Of a stretch of 64,000 nucleotides of DNA, positions 15,873-24,207 are shown piece by piece. The DNA comes from a virus, in the IMG/VR virus record IMGVR_UViG_3300028177_000001, positions 186,001 to 250,000 of that record; one strand, given 5' to 3'. Within the stretch, counting starts at the first letter, position 1. Every line of letters begins with the position of its first letter. Below the pieces are notes generated by a model that saw nothing but the letters and a program-made list of their open reading frames with translations, made no database searches and was not told the origin of the DNA. The position numbers and the translations under genes are program-made.

Positions 15873-15942
15873 CAGCGCGGCCAGATTGGGCCAGAAAGTC
15901 TCGGCCTCGCTCGAAAGCAGAGCTTCAGAGAGGCGTGACCTG

Positions 15943-17391
15943 TTAGGTCAGCGGGTCGCCGTCCTCAATGTTTTCCTTCAAGTCGTCCAGAAGCTCTCGT
16001 AGCGTCATGGCGACCTTGCCCCGGACGTACCCAGCCGCCACGGCCCGAATCCCTGCGACCTGAACGAACGTCATCGGGTCGAAGGTGAGCTGGGTGCGTG
16101 CATCAAGCACTGCGTCCGTTAGTGAAGCAGCTGCTCGCCCCCGGGAGAGAAACTGCAAGAGGATAGTGGGGTCGATGTACGCGCCCCGCGTAGTAGATGC
16201 GTTGTCGTGGTTGAGAGCACTCTGCGCTTCGGTGAGTGCTTGCCCGATGGTTTCCACCAGAGCCTCTACAACCCTCTCTCGCAGGGCTTCAGTCTCCTCC
16301 TGGGCGAAGCCCCGGATGCGCTCGTACAAGTCCTCCTGCCCATTCCTCAGCGCTGTGAGCACAGTGTCTGTGGCGCGGAGCTTCCGGAAGTCGGTCGGGT
16401 CGATGCCCTTGAAGTTCTTCTTGAAGTAGTTGTGGAGGTCGTTGTATGTGAACCGCTGCCCAGACGCATCGATGAGCACGTACTTGGACTGACCCTCCCG
16501 AGCCTTGTCCACGTAGTCCTGGAGGACGCGGATCAGCAGACCGTCGGACAACCCCGCCGTGTTCAAAGTCCCGGCCTTGCCGATGAACTCAAGCTGAGCG
16601 AAGTTGTCCCTCAAGAACCGAACGTGGGACGGACCCAGGGTCACTGCGCCGAAGGTCTCCACGGCGACGGACTCACCGTCAATCGTCTCTACGACCCCGT
16701 TGCCCACCCGTCCCGGACGGATGCCTGTCTCCATCATGATGGCCGTGGCCAGAGCGGCCAGGCGTACTTGTTCGTTGCTGCTCTTCAGATCCTTCTTCAC
16801 CCGGATCACGATGGCGTTGTACCGCTTCAGGATCAGCTTCATCCGTGCGATCTTCTTCTCCATAGTGAAGCGCTCGTTCACAAAGCGGTCCGTGACACGC
16901 TGGATGTTCCCGTCGACGTCCACGTCAACAACGATGTTGTCCGGAAGGAACGCCCGCAGTTCCAGAGGCAGAGCCTCCTTGAGAGGGGCCTGGGCCACCG
17001 CCATTTGCTGGGCCTGGTAGCCCTTAGTAGCGAGACGATCCAGCTTCTCCAGTCCCTCTCGTGCTGTTAGGTAGCCGAGACCGATGTCCCGAAAGAGCAG
17101 ACTGCCCGCAGCTCGCCAGTTTCGAGCCTTGACGTGCTCTGCGTCTGTTCCCAGATACTGTTCAAGAAACGCAGCTACCTTCGGGTCTGACCTCAGCACG
17201 GTGTTCAGAGCCCGCTTGCGAGCCTTCTGAACCTTGGCCCCCCTGCCTGGGTTCGCCTCCTTCGCTGCAGCTACCTCAGCGGACAGACCCTGAAGCACTC
17301 GGCGAAACGCCCGGCGAGCGTCGGCCTGGTGCTTAGCCAGATCGACGCGGTCGCGTCTGAACTGCTGCGCGGGGGTGGGGAACGAAGGCAT
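15943..17391 (-). CDS. Type IB DNA topoisomerase
   Basis: The 482-aa product has an unusual N-terminal 170-residue helical part, then the type IB catalytic core. Catalytic residues are visible: Arg in ETGIRPGRVGN near 226, Lys in a QSKYVLID strand, Arg in TDFRKLRAT near 335, and Tyr in TTRGAYIDP near 405. The enzyme relaxes supercoils through a 3'-phosphotyrosine link. The core begins later than in the short bacterial or poxvirus enzymes. The start lies 2 nt after the preceding stop. Confidence 0.88.
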   Translation of the reverse strand: MPSFPTPAQQFRRDRVDLAKHQADARRAFRRVLQGLSAEVAAAKEANPGRGAKVQKARKRALNTVLRSDPKVAAFLEQYLGTDAEHVKARNWRAAGSLLFRDIGLGYLTAREGLEKLDRLATKGYQAQQMAVAQAPLKEALPLELRAFLPDNIVVDVDVDGNIQRVTDRFVNERFTMEKKIARMKLILKRYNAIVIRVKKDLKSSNEQVRLAALATAIMMETGIRPGRVGNGVVETIDGESVAVETFGAVTLGPSHVRFLRDNFAQLEFIGKAGTLNTAGLSDGLLIRVLQDYVDKAREGQSKYVLIDASGQRFTYNDLHNYFKKNFKGIDPTDFRKLRATDTVLTALRNGQEDLYERIRGFAQEETEALRERVVEALVETIGQALTEAQSALNHDNASTTRGAYIDPTILLQFLSRGRAAASLTDAVLDARTQLTFDPMTFVQVAGIRAVAAGYVRGKVAMTLRELLDDLKENIEDGDPLT

Positions 17392-17393
17392 CT

Positions 17394-18593
17394 CTACTGG
17401 CTTCTTGCCAGGCGGAGCAGTGTCCGACGCTCAGGCGACCCCTTTGGCAGCACTGATGCGAGACGTACCAGGGAGCTCTTTTTGTCGGCCTTCCCGCCCT
17501 TTGCGTACTTCTCGGCGGCGTCCTTCCCCTTGTAGGGGCCTCCGGCCTTCCCCTCTGGGTTCTTGGCGTACCACTTCCCCTTCTGTTGCCAGGTGGACCC
17601 CGCCTTGCGAGCAAGATCCAGAGGCTGGTTCTCGTCTACGATGTTGTCCTGAAGGTCGGCGCGGAACACACCGGGCAGATCAAAGGCAGCGGCCAGGGCC
17701 TCTTCGATAGGAGCCTCGATCACCTTCACCTTCATCTTGCGATGAGGGTCGGCCAGAAGCAGGCCTGCATAGCGGTGGTGGCCGTCAATGACTGTGGCCT
17801 TCCCCGTCTTCGGATCCCGGGCGACCAGAATGGGAAGGTCGGGGAGCTTGTCGAACTCACCCGTGAGGAACGCCTTGGCGATCCCGTAGCTCTTTCCCGC
17901 CTTGATTTCAGCCTGGGATGCAATCAACTTGCCGACCTCGATAGAGTCGTCAGTGATCTCTGTGCCCTCCGACTTCAGCTTGTCGAACCACTGCTCCTGC
18001 GTGGTCTTGTCGGACTTCGGGTCCGCCCCCGCCGCCACAGCGGCTTCCCCCTTCTTGACGTCCTTGGGGTCGTCAGAAGCCAGGAGGTCCTTCACGGACT
18101 TGTCCATGATCTGGGGCATGTTGTCCCGGGTGATGCCCAGGTTTCCTTCGCATGCGGGAGGCCTCAGGTTGCAGAAGTCCGTGGCCTTGTCGATACCCTT
18201 CTGGAGCTGCTCCGCGACGTGGATCGCCCGGGACAGATCCCCTCGGGAAACTTCACCGTCTTCCCCTGCAATCACGTTCAGCTTGAAGCTTCCGCCGAGC
18301 GCCTTGACCGCCGGATGATCCTGGAACTGCTTGAGGTCCCCGTCGCTCGCCTTGGTGGTGTCCGCGAACTCCTTCTCATCCCGGAGCACGCCCTTGTCCT
18401 CCTTGTCCTTCTTCCCCTCGCCCTCGTCAGTCTTCTTGACCTGGTGGTTCTTCGGATCCGCGCCTGGGTGTTCCTTCAGGTACTTCTTGAGGGCCTCTGG
18501 GGTGGCGAAGTCTTGCGCCAGACGCAGGAGGGCCCTCCGGTCCTCGGACCCCTGGGGGAGGACGGCGGCGAGCTTGATAAGGGGAAGGCGCAT
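17394..18593 (-). CDS. ParB/Srx-like domain protein with terminal tags at both ends
   Basis: The 399-aa product has a ParB-like core near residues 255-300: a VIDGHHRY motif after a strand, then KVKVIEAP. Residues 5-26 (LIKLAAVLPQGSEDRRALL) and the last 27 (LVRLASVLPKGSPERRTLL) are near copies of one tag. An EALKKYLKEHP motif near residue 33 recurs in the gene at 36567. The middle is Lys/Asp/Glu-rich. Known relatives of the core include partition proteins and nucleases. The tags suggest a shared fate, such as virion packaging or processing. Confidence 0.6.
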   Translation of the reverse strand: MRLPLIKLAAVLPQGSEDRRALLRLAQDFATPEALKKYLKEHPGADPKNHQVKKTDEGEGKKDKEDKGVLRDEKEFADTTKASDGDLKQFQDHPAVKALGGSFKLNVIAGEDGEVSRGDLSRAIHVAEQLQKGIDKATDFCNLRPPACEGNLGITRDNMPQIMDKSVKDLLASDDPKDVKKGEAAVAAGADPKSDKTTQEQWFDKLKSEGTEITDDSIEVGKLIASQAEIKAGKSYGIAKAFLTGEFDKLPDLPILVARDPKTGKATVIDGHHRYAGLLLADPHRKMKVKVIEAPIEEALAAAFDLPGVFRADLQDNIVDENQPLDLARKAGSTWQQKGKWYAKNPEGKAGGPYKGKDAAEKYAKGGKADKKSSLVRLASVLPKGSPERRTLLRLARSQ

Positions 18594-18658
18594 TCCGTCT
18601 CCGATAGAGCATTCGTACCCAGGCGCGGGTATAGGTTGCCTACTGAAGAGGAAAGGCC

Positions 18659-18847
18659 ATGCCCATCTACGAATACAGGTGCAAGGACAAGAAGTGTGAC
18701 ACCGTCACGGAGATCATCCGAAGCATCCGAGAGGCGGACGAACCCCAGCCCTGTAAGAAGTGCAAGGGCAAGACCCAGAAGATGGTGTCGCAAACCTCGT
18801 TCTCGCTCCAGGGCGGCGGCTGGGCCAGCGACGGCTACGGAAGCTGA
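18659..18847 (+). CDS. FmdB-type zinc-ribbon protein
   Basis: ATG 18659 follows GAGGAAAGG. The 62-aa product starts MPIYEYRC and continues with CKKC, the typical FmdB-family ribbon (one normal CxxC is spaced as CKDKKC). The family is common in bacteria and small regulators; its role is poorly known. It diverges from the ParB-like gene, leaving a 65-bp control region with a TATAGG box. Confidence 0.8.
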   Translation: MPIYEYRCKDKKCDTVTEIIRSIREADEPQPCKKCKGKTQKMVSQTSFSLQGGGWASDGYGS

Positions 18848-19146
18848 TCCGCCTCGCTGGCGTCTTCGCCTGCGGCCTGGCGGAAGATTCGGTCCCACCC
18901 CTGGCGGTATGCCTCGGTGTTGACCTTGGGCGGACCCTTCCCGGTCAGAGCGATGACCTCAACGTCGGCGACGGGCGAACCCTCCCGGGGCGACACTGCG
19001 TACATGTAGTCGCTCATGATAGGAGCACCGTCGACTGCGGGCTTCAAGTTCACGGGAGCTGCACCCTTCCCGTCGGTGTACATCGCGGTGATGCTACCGT
19101 CCTCGTGCGCTGCCAGCGGAAGCAGTTGACCTTTGGTGGTTCCCAT
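18835..19146 (-). CDS. Unknown protein, 103 aa
   Basis: ATG 19146. The product has Gly- and Asp-rich turns between short strands (GSITAMYTDGKGAAPVN, DVEVIALTGKG). It overlaps the convergent FmdB-like gene by 13 nt. No family recognised. Confidence 0.5.
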   Translation of the reverse strand: MGTTKGQLLPLAAHEDGSITAMYTDGKGAAPVNLKPAVDGAPIMSDYMYAVSPREGSPVADVEVIALTGKGPPKVNTEAYRQGWDRIFRQAAGEDASEADQLP

Positions 19147-19171
19147 GGGGAGGACTACCCTTTCCGAACTC

Positions 19172-19573
19172 TCAGAGCCCCCGAGCACGGAGCATGATGT
19201 GCTCCACAAAGGCATACGGGACTCGCACGTCGTGCTCTTCGATGTAGTGCGCGAATCCGGCGGGCCATCCGTACACCCCGTCCTCGTAGCAGAACCTCTC
19301 GCCGCATGGACGCAACTTGCAAATCCGGCAAGTTGAAGACCCGCTCCATGAGTAGAGCACCTTCTGGTTGTCCCGAAGGTACTGCAGCACCAGAGCCTTC
19401 TCAGTAGGCTCCCAGTTCGGGTCCACGTGCTCCCGGGGATCTGGGTAGTAGCGCATCTTCTTCGAGATCCGCTTGGTGGCGGGCCTCCAGTAGCCGATGA
19501 AGAGTAGATCGTCTCTGGGCTCTGCGCCCGGCCACTCGGGGTGGTCTTCCACAACCATTTCTACTCGGGACAT
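19172..19573 (-). CDS. Zinc-binding protein of a phage-type family, 133 aa
   Basis: ATG 19573 follows AGGAG. Residues about 75-95 hold CRICKLRPCG. A later motif, GWPAGFAHYIEEHDVRVP, reads like a conserved signature that I associate with small phage and bacterial proteins of unknown function. No catalytic residues identified. Confidence 0.6.
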   Translation of the reverse strand: MSRVEMVVEDHPEWPGAEPRDDLLFIGYWRPATKRISKKMRYYPDPREHVDPNWEPTEKALVLQYLRDNQKVLYSWSGSSTCRICKLRPCGERFCYEDGVYGWPAGFAHYIEEHDVRVPYAFVEHIMLRARGL

Positions 19574-19616
19574 GCGGAACTCCTATGTTCCCAGCATCAG
19601 GATAGCCCGAAAACCG

Positions 19617-19994
19617 TCAGCCCTGCGGACGAAACTGTCGGCGGCCCCAGGCCCGCGCCTCTGCACTACGCCTCAGTGCACGCAGGGCACAGTCTCTGGC
19701 AGTCTCGGTACGATAGCGCCGATACAGACGCCAGCCGCCTCGAGGCTCCCCTGAGAGGCTGAGGTCCCGCTTGTAGATGCTGTAGGGCTTCTTCTGCTTC
19801 CGAGTCCGCTTGGGTGGACGGGGAGTCCGCTTGCCCCGAGCCTCTTCCAGGTCCTGGATTGCCTGTAGCTCGGGGAGCGTGCGACTCTCGCCCCAAAGAC
19901 TTCGTCTGGGGTTCCCGCACATGCTGCAAGAACAGCGAACCTCTCGGTTGACGGAACGGCGGGTCTCTCCCCGCTGGTGGTTCAGGTGTGGCAC
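19617..19994 (-). CDS. CxCxxCGNPR zinc protein, 125 aa
   Basis: GTG 19994 has GGAGG 5 nt upstream. The motif CSCSMCGNPRR near residue 20 looks like a small family often seen in phage genomes. The rest is very basic (KRTPRPPKRTRKQKK), pointing to nucleic-acid binding. Confidence 0.55.
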   Translation of the reverse strand: MPHLNHQRGETRRSVNREVRCSCSMCGNPRRSLWGESRTLPELQAIQDLEEARGKRTPRPPKRTRKQKKPYSIYKRDLSLSGEPRGGWRLYRRYRTETARDCALRALRRSAEARAWGRRQFRPQG

Positions 19995-20012
19995 TTCGAC
20001 CTCCACGCTGTT

Positions 20013-20031
20013 CCCCGGCTGATCTCCGGGG
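20013..20031 (-). terminator. Short GC hairpin
   Basis: CCCCGG/CCGGGG stem with a 7-nt loop, just after a 6-codon open frame (ATG with GGAG upstream, ending near 20039). No T-run follows, so termination is uncertain. Confidence 0.4.
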
Positions 20032-20062
20032 CTAAAGCGTGATGTCGGGCATGCCGTTCTCC

Positions 20063-20341
20063 TTACTCACGTGAGTATAGCCCTGAACCTGACCCCTGGC
20101 GTGTGGTCTTCCCACCCAGCCAGTTCTCCTTCTTGATCCAGTCCCCGTTGCCCGAAGGGTCGGCGCAGTAGCACGTCCCGTTGATCTTCTGGTGTACGAT
20201 GGGAAAGCAGGCATCGGCGCAGAGGTGCTCCCGTCGGAGGACCTCTCGCAGATTATCGACTCGCTGGTCGTACTGATTGCCGCCCACGATCAGAGCGATC
20301 ACTACTGCGAGCAGGGTGAGAACGGCGAGGCCCTGCTTCAC
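20063..20341 (-). CDS. Membrane-anchored or secreted Cys protein, 92 aa
   Basis: GTG 20341 overlaps the previous stop as GTGA. Residues 4-20 (GLAVLTLLAVVIALIVG) form a signal anchor. The outer part has Cys at CADACF and CYCAD, which could form disulfides. No lipobox. Role unknown. Confidence 0.6.
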   Translation of the reverse strand: MKQGLAVLTLLAVVIALIVGGNQYDQRVDNLREVLRREHLCADACFPIVHQKINGTCYCADPSGNGDWIKKENWLGGKTTRQGSGSGLYSRE

Positions 20342-20997
20342 AGCTTGTCCCTTGACTGTATGAACGCCCGGTGCTTCTTCTCCAGAAGTTCGACTTCCTC
20401 GACCGCTGAGCGCAGGGCTGGGTCCACCGTATCCTGAATCTCAGTCACCGGCATTACAGGCACAGGCGGAGTGAACGGGCCTCGGACGACACCCCTGACA
20501 ATGAAGTCAAGAGGCGAGTCTGAGTCCCTCCACTGGAGGCGCTGGTTGGTCTTGTCTCCCCAGGCTCGGATCTTGGAGTGACTCGGACCTCTCTGGCGGG
20601 AACTCGAGCCCCTCTTGACAAGGGGGCTGTCGTCGTCCATTATCAGCGCCTGAATCCCCATGAACACACGGTGGGGGGTCCCGGTGATGCGCGTTCCGGT
20701 GATGCGCGTGATCTTTTTCTCGGAGAGGTCGGACCACCCCTTGCGGATTGTGACCTCGAGGGTCACCTCGAGACGGTCGTTCACAGCGAAGAGGCCCAGG
20801 TCCTGCTTGAGCTGGTCGATCATGACCTCAGGGTGCGCGAAGAACTCCAGCTTGAAGTGGGCCTCACCGGGAGCCGTCGGGGGGCTGCTTTCCAGCTGAC
20901 GCGCTGCCTTCCCCTTTCGCCAGAGGGCAAGATGTGCCAGGGCGGAAAGCACTAAGCCTCCCGACGTGAAGATCAGACTGGCAAGCAGGGGATCCAC
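20338..20997 (-). CDS. Single-pass membrane protein, 219 aa
   Basis: GTG 20997 follows GGAGGTGTA. An N-terminal membrane segment (LLASLIFTSGGLVLSALAHLAL) precedes a soluble domain of strands (RLEVTLEVTIRKG) and a C-terminal helix. No recognised family. A two-box promoter lies 19 nt upstream, and the next membrane gene is coupled to it. Confidence 0.6.
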   Translation of the reverse strand: MDPLLASLIFTSGGLVLSALAHLALWRKGKAARQLESSPPTAPGEAHFKLEFFAHPEVMIDQLKQDLGLFAVNDRLEVTLEVTIRKGWSDLSEKKITRITGTRITGTPHRVFMGIQALIMDDDSPLVKRGSSSRQRGPSHSKIRAWGDKTNQRLQWRDSDSPLDFIVRGVVRGPFTPPVPVMPVTEIQDTVDPALRSAVEEVELLEKKHRAFIQSRDKL

Positions 20998-21015
20998 TAC
21001 ACCTCCGAGACTTGA

Positions 21016-21043
21016 TTACGTCTCAAAGGTGCGGTGGGAACCC
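21016..21043 (-). promoter_or_regulatory. Two-box promoter
   Basis: Minus strand GGGTTCCC (21043-21036), 13 nt, GACGTAA (21022-21016), 19 nt before the membrane-protein start. Confidence 0.75.
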
Positions 21044-21050
21044 CTTGCCC

Positions 21051-21518
21051 CTATCCGGTGTAGGGGCAGCCTTCGTGGTCGCCGTCCGCCAGGCTGAACT
21101 CCACCGACCAGTAGGTCCCCTGCTTCCCTGCGAAGTGGGGCCAGGCATCCTTGTTCGCGATGCTCATGTTGAGCTCCGCCTGGGCCAGCCGGGACCGGTT
21201 GGTGTCCCAGCCCAGGGAGATACAGACATCCTGCTGGGACTCCATCGCTGCGACCTTCCAGAGCTTCCACGCGCCCTCGGTTCCTGCGGGCACCTCAACG
21301 ATCTTGATGAGGAAGTACTGACCCGGCTCCACGTCAACGGCGCCAGGGCTCGAGAACCGCAGGAGAGCATCCCCAGCCGGGGTCGCCTCCCAGAACTGCT
21401 TGTTCTCGTCGCAGCCGTTGGGCCAGTCTTCGTTCTTCGCGATCACGGGCTTGAACGCTGCTTCCGCGTCCTTGACGCGCAGCGTCACTGACATACACCT
21501 GAACTTTGCCTGTACCAT
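21051..21518 (-). CDS. Unknown beta-rich protein, 155 aa
   Basis: ATG 21518 follows GGAGAAGG. The sequence is Trp-, Asp- and Gly-rich with regular strands (PGQYFLIKIVEVPAGTEG, GTYWSVEFSLADGDHEG), perhaps a beta sandwich. A DUF-type phage protein is likely; I cannot name it. Confidence 0.6.
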   Translation of the reverse strand: MVQAKFRCMSVTLRVKDAEAAFKPVIAKNEDWPNGCDENKQFWEATPAGDALLRFSSPGAVDVEPGQYFLIKIVEVPAGTEGAWKLWKVAAMESQQDVCISLGWDTNRSRLAQAELNMSIANKDAWPHFAGKQGTYWSVEFSLADGDHEGCPYTG

Positions 21519-21601
21519 GGCACCTTCTCCGTCCCCTCACTGGGGGTGTTGTGGATTGAGGTGCCGCGCTGTTGACCCGGATCGCGACATGCCGGTGTAC
21601 C

Positions 21602-22120
21602 CTACACCAGCGATAGGGGAGGCACCGGGACGGGCTTCTCTTCTTCCGAACGGGAGTTCCAGTAGGTGCCGTCTGGAAGCTCAGCCTCCATGTAGCTCTC
21701 GTCGTCAAGCCACCGCGCAACGCCCACGATATGAACCGGGGTCCCCGCTGTGTGGTCCGGAGCCAGAGACCAGGGGGATGCCGTCTCATCCAAGTGTCGA
21801 AGAAACTGTGCCTGGTTGTCCGTGGTTCCGGTGAACAGATCCATGAACAGGCCTGCAACACCCAAGGCCTCGATATCCTCCTGCTCCTCTACGGTGTCCA
21901 CCTCCGTTCCGCAGGCCGGGCAGAAGTTTGCTCCAGCCGGGGCGTTTGAGCAGCAACCCTTCGGGGTGTTCTGCTCCCGCCAGTAGACCAGGAGTAGCTC
22001 TCGGAACGCCTCCATGGCCTCCCGAGGAGACTTGAACCCGTCCTCGTGCGTCAGGGGCAGGCAGGCGAGGGACTGGTCCTCGTGGTAGCCGTGGTGTAGT
22101 AGGAACGTGCGGTAGGTCAT
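21602..22120 (-). CDS. Zinc-ribbon protein, 172 aa
   Basis: ATG 22120. The middle holds CC...CPACG, a compact ribbon near residue 57-70. The C-terminal part reads GTPVHIVGVARWLDDESYMEAEL, probably a small strand domain. No clear function. Confidence 0.58.
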   Translation of the reverse strand: MTYRTFLLHHGYHEDQSLACLPLTHEDGFKSPREAMEAFRELLLVYWREQNTPKGCCSNAPAGANFCPACGTEVDTVEEQEDIEALGVAGLFMDLFTGTTDNQAQFLRHLDETASPWSLAPDHTAGTPVHIVGVARWLDDESYMEAELPDGTYWNSRSEEEKPVPVPPLSLV

Positions 22121-22162
22121 GTGGGTCCGTTGAGGGCAGCGTTTAGTGCTGCCTGTAGCTGG

Positions 22163-22666
22163 CTACGTGAAATCGATGCCGTGCAGTTTCCGCCACTCAG
22201 GCCACGTCAGGGAAATCGTTGCTCGCTTCGCTGACCAGACCATGTCCCGGAGTAGCTCAACCGTGTGATCCCGCTCAGAACGAAGACGCTGGGTGTCGCC
22301 CTGGAGTCCTGCGTTTACAACGGCCAGTTCGTTGTACTGTTCGCCCATCCTCTCGATAGTCTCCTGGGCCTCCTCCTGGTGGGCCTTGAGCGCGTCCTCC
22401 GCCCCGTGAAGGTGCTTCACGTAACCAAGTGTGATCCGCTCTTGTTCCTTCTGCCTGGCGTCGGCTTCGTCGGCGCGGGTGTTGTACTGCTTCAGTAGCT
22501 CAAACAACTCCAGGACGGTCTCCGGAGTGCAGTAGAACCCTCCGATCGAACCCAGGGGACACAACGGCTCGTGCTTCTCGCCAGGCACGCAGTCCCCGCT
22601 ACACTCAGGGTTCAAGCTGGCCAGGGCGCGGAGCCTCAGCTGCTTCAAACCGGGAGGGAGTTTCAT
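22163..22666 (-). CDS. Coiled-coil protein with N-terminal Cys cluster, 167 aa
   Basis: ATG 22666 overlaps the preceding stop as TGATG. Cys residues at CSGDC and two more may bind metal near the N-terminus. Residues about 55-140 form a long Glu/Gln-rich coiled coil. The C-terminus is Trp-containing. Confidence 0.58.
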   Translation of the reverse strand: MKLPPGLKQLRLRALASLNPECSGDCVPGEKHEPLCPLGSIGGFYCTPETVLELFELLKQYNTRADEADARQKEQERITLGYVKHLHGAEDALKAHQEEAQETIERMGEQYNELAVVNAGLQGDTQRLRSERDHTVELLRDMVWSAKRATISLTWPEWRKLHGIDFT

Positions 22667-22914
22667 CACGACGGACCCTCCACCAAGGAGTTCAACCGGG
22701 TGACCTCGTGCTCCAGAGACTCGATCCGGATTGTCAAGAGGTGGAGCTTGGCCTCGAGTTCGAGGCGGGTCAGGCTGTGGGTTGTTCCCTGCGCTCGGAG
22801 AATCTTCTCGGCAGCGTCGACCACCCCGCCGGACAGGACCAGCGCGGCCTTGATGTCGCTCATCCCCGCGCCGGTGAGTTCCCGCAGATACTTGATCTTT
22901 TCGACTTGGGTCAC
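22666..22914 (-). CDS. EF-Ts N-terminal (UBA/TS-N)-like protein with coiled coil
   Basis: GTG 22914 has AAGAGG 5 nt upstream and shares GTGA with the end of the GNAT frame. Residues 3-42 match the UBA/TS-N domain of elongation factor Ts: KIKYLRELTGAGMSDIKAAL then DAAEKILRAQG. In EF-Ts this domain contacts EF-Tu. The catalytic core of EF-Ts is absent; a heptad helix (about 48-82) follows instead. It may bind EF-Tu or another partner as a decoy or adaptor. Confidence 0.65.
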   Translation of the reverse strand: MTQVEKIKYLRELTGAGMSDIKAALVLSGGVVDAAEKILRAQGTTHSLTRLELEAKLHLLTIRIESLEHEVTRLNSLVEGPS

Positions 22915-23257
22915 GGGAACCTCTTGAATACGGTGGGGCATTCCGGGTGGGAGCTCATGGTCTCGGTGTACCCCTGTCGTAGGAGCCATCGGTACAACCG
23001 CTTGTTGTGGAGGTTCTCCACTCGCAGGGGATCCCTCGGCTTCGCGCTTCGCGCTCGGCTATCTTCTCCATCCAGTGTGAGAAGACGCCCTGGCCTCGCG
23101 CTTCCTCGTCAACGGAGATATTGGCTACGTCCAGGGTCTCCTCGCCGACCGGCAGGTCCACGCAGTGGTAGCCCCGACGCACATAGGCGGAAAGCTCGGA
23201 CTCCCGAATCCAGGCGTTCCTGAACTTGGACCCGTAGAACTGGCCGAGGGTCATCAT
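22911..23257 (-). CDS. GNAT-family acetyltransferase needing a -1 frameshift
   Basis: The start is ATG 23257. The first frame gives DVANISVDEEARGQGVF, the acetyl-CoA loop (RGQG) of GNAT proteins, and then loses sense after GIPCEW. The frame one base back continues as LRVENLHNKRLYRWLLRQGY, a classic GNAT tail, and ends FKRFP at 22911 in GTGA overlap with the next start. The switch lies at a CCCC run near 23030. Re-pairing of tRNA-Pro by -1 there would give a 115-aa protein. A sequencing or real deletion of one C is the alternative. Confidence 0.65.
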
Positions 23258-23634
23258 GGATTCGGCCCGTACTTGGAGAGCAGCTCACGGGCCTTCTGGC
23301 GCTCGTGTGCCTCCACGCGCTCCTTCCGACGTTCTTCTGACTTCCGCTCCTTCTCCGCATTGCGATCGGCGATCGCCTGAAGGTGATCCAGGCAGGACTC
23401 GGCTTCGATCACCGTCTCCGTAAGCTCAAAGGTCACGACCTCGCAGTCGGCGTAGAACTCCTTGGCCTCCCTGCGCCCCCGGGAATAGGAGGCGAGCAGG
23501 TGGAAGTGGTTCGTTAGCCCGCCTCGAGTGGACCAGATCTTCCCCTTCTTGGTGAAACTCGGTGAGGTTCCCCCGTTAGAGAACAGGCCGTCTGACTTGC
23601 GCCGGATCTTGAAGATCCTCTTGACTGCACTCAC
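23254..23634 (-). CDS. Unknown phage-type protein, 126 aa
   Basis: GTG 23634 follows GGAGTAG. The N-terminus (FKIRRKSDGLFSNGG, then FTKKGKIW) resembles a signature I have seen in small phage proteins. The C-terminal half is a Lys/Arg/Glu helix. No function known. Confidence 0.6.
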   Translation of the reverse strand: MSAVKRIFKIRRKSDGLFSNGGTSPSFTKKGKIWSTRGGLTNHFHLLASYSRGRREAKEFYADCEVVTFELTETVIEAESCLDHLQAIADRNAEKERKSEERRKERVEAHERQKARELLSKYGPNP

Positions 23635-23678
23635 GGGCTACTCCGTCGGTTCGATGCCTGTGATTACCCTTGTGCAAG

Positions 23679-23710
23679 CTGGGCCGACCCCCGGTAGAGG
23701 GTCGGCCCAG
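23679..23710 (-). terminator. Strong hairpin terminator
   Basis: Perfect 12-bp stem CTGGGCCGACCC / GGGTCGGCCCAG with an 8-nt loop, 20 nt beyond the stop of the gene at 23730. The T-run is poor. Confidence 0.75.
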
Positions 23711-23729
23711 TAGCTTCCGCCACGCGGGG

Positions 23730-24101
23730 TCAGGCGGCGTAGCGGTTGACGTCGCTGACGGCGAACTTGAAGCCCTTCCCGTTGCTGACGAGCTTCACGC
23801 TCACGGGGTAGCGGCTGGCGCGCAGGTTGATGTCCACGATGCGGTAGGTGCGACCCGACGCGGTGAACGTGGTGCCCCAGGCAGCGTTGAGGCCGATGAG
23901 CGACGCCTTGCCTGCGAACCCGACAGGCTCGCCGCTGGCCGTCTCGGCGGAGAAGGTCAGCCGGGGGGTGAAGGCGGAGCCGTCCCGCTCGAACTTGCCG
24001 CCGTTGATAGTCATGGTGACGCCGTGCTTCGCAAGAACGCCCGCAACAGCGGCCTCGATCTCACGGTTGAAGGCGGGGATGGAGTCGGCGTCGAACTTCA
24101 T
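23730..24101 (-). CDS. Unknown conserved phage-type protein, 123 aa
   Basis: ATG 24101 follows GGGAGA. The N-terminus (MKFDADSIPAFNREIEAA, then AKHGV) is a pattern I know from phage proteins of unknown function, with an N-terminal helix and a C-terminal strand domain. A single gene between its own promoter and terminator. Confidence 0.65.
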   Translation of the reverse strand: MKFDADSIPAFNREIEAAVAGVLAKHGVTMTINGGKFERDGSAFTPRLTFSAETASGEPVGFAGKASLIGLNAAWGTTFTASGRTYRIVDINLRASRYPVSVKLVSNGKGFKFAVSDVNRYAA

Positions 24102-24126
24102 GGTGTGTCTCCCTTTGACACCTACC

Positions 24127-24154
24127 TTACGTCCGAGCAGCACCCAGGGAAGCC
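24127..24154 (-). promoter_or_regulatory. Two-box promoter
   Basis: Minus strand GGCTTCCC (24154-24147), 13 nt, GACGTAA (24133-24127), 26 nt before the ATG. Same -35 variant as the copy at 2947. Confidence 0.7.
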
Positions 24155-24207
24155 TCCCTCCTCCGGGTCTCGGGTAGGGTAGGGCGTAAACCTGTACGGT
24201 GACCCCC

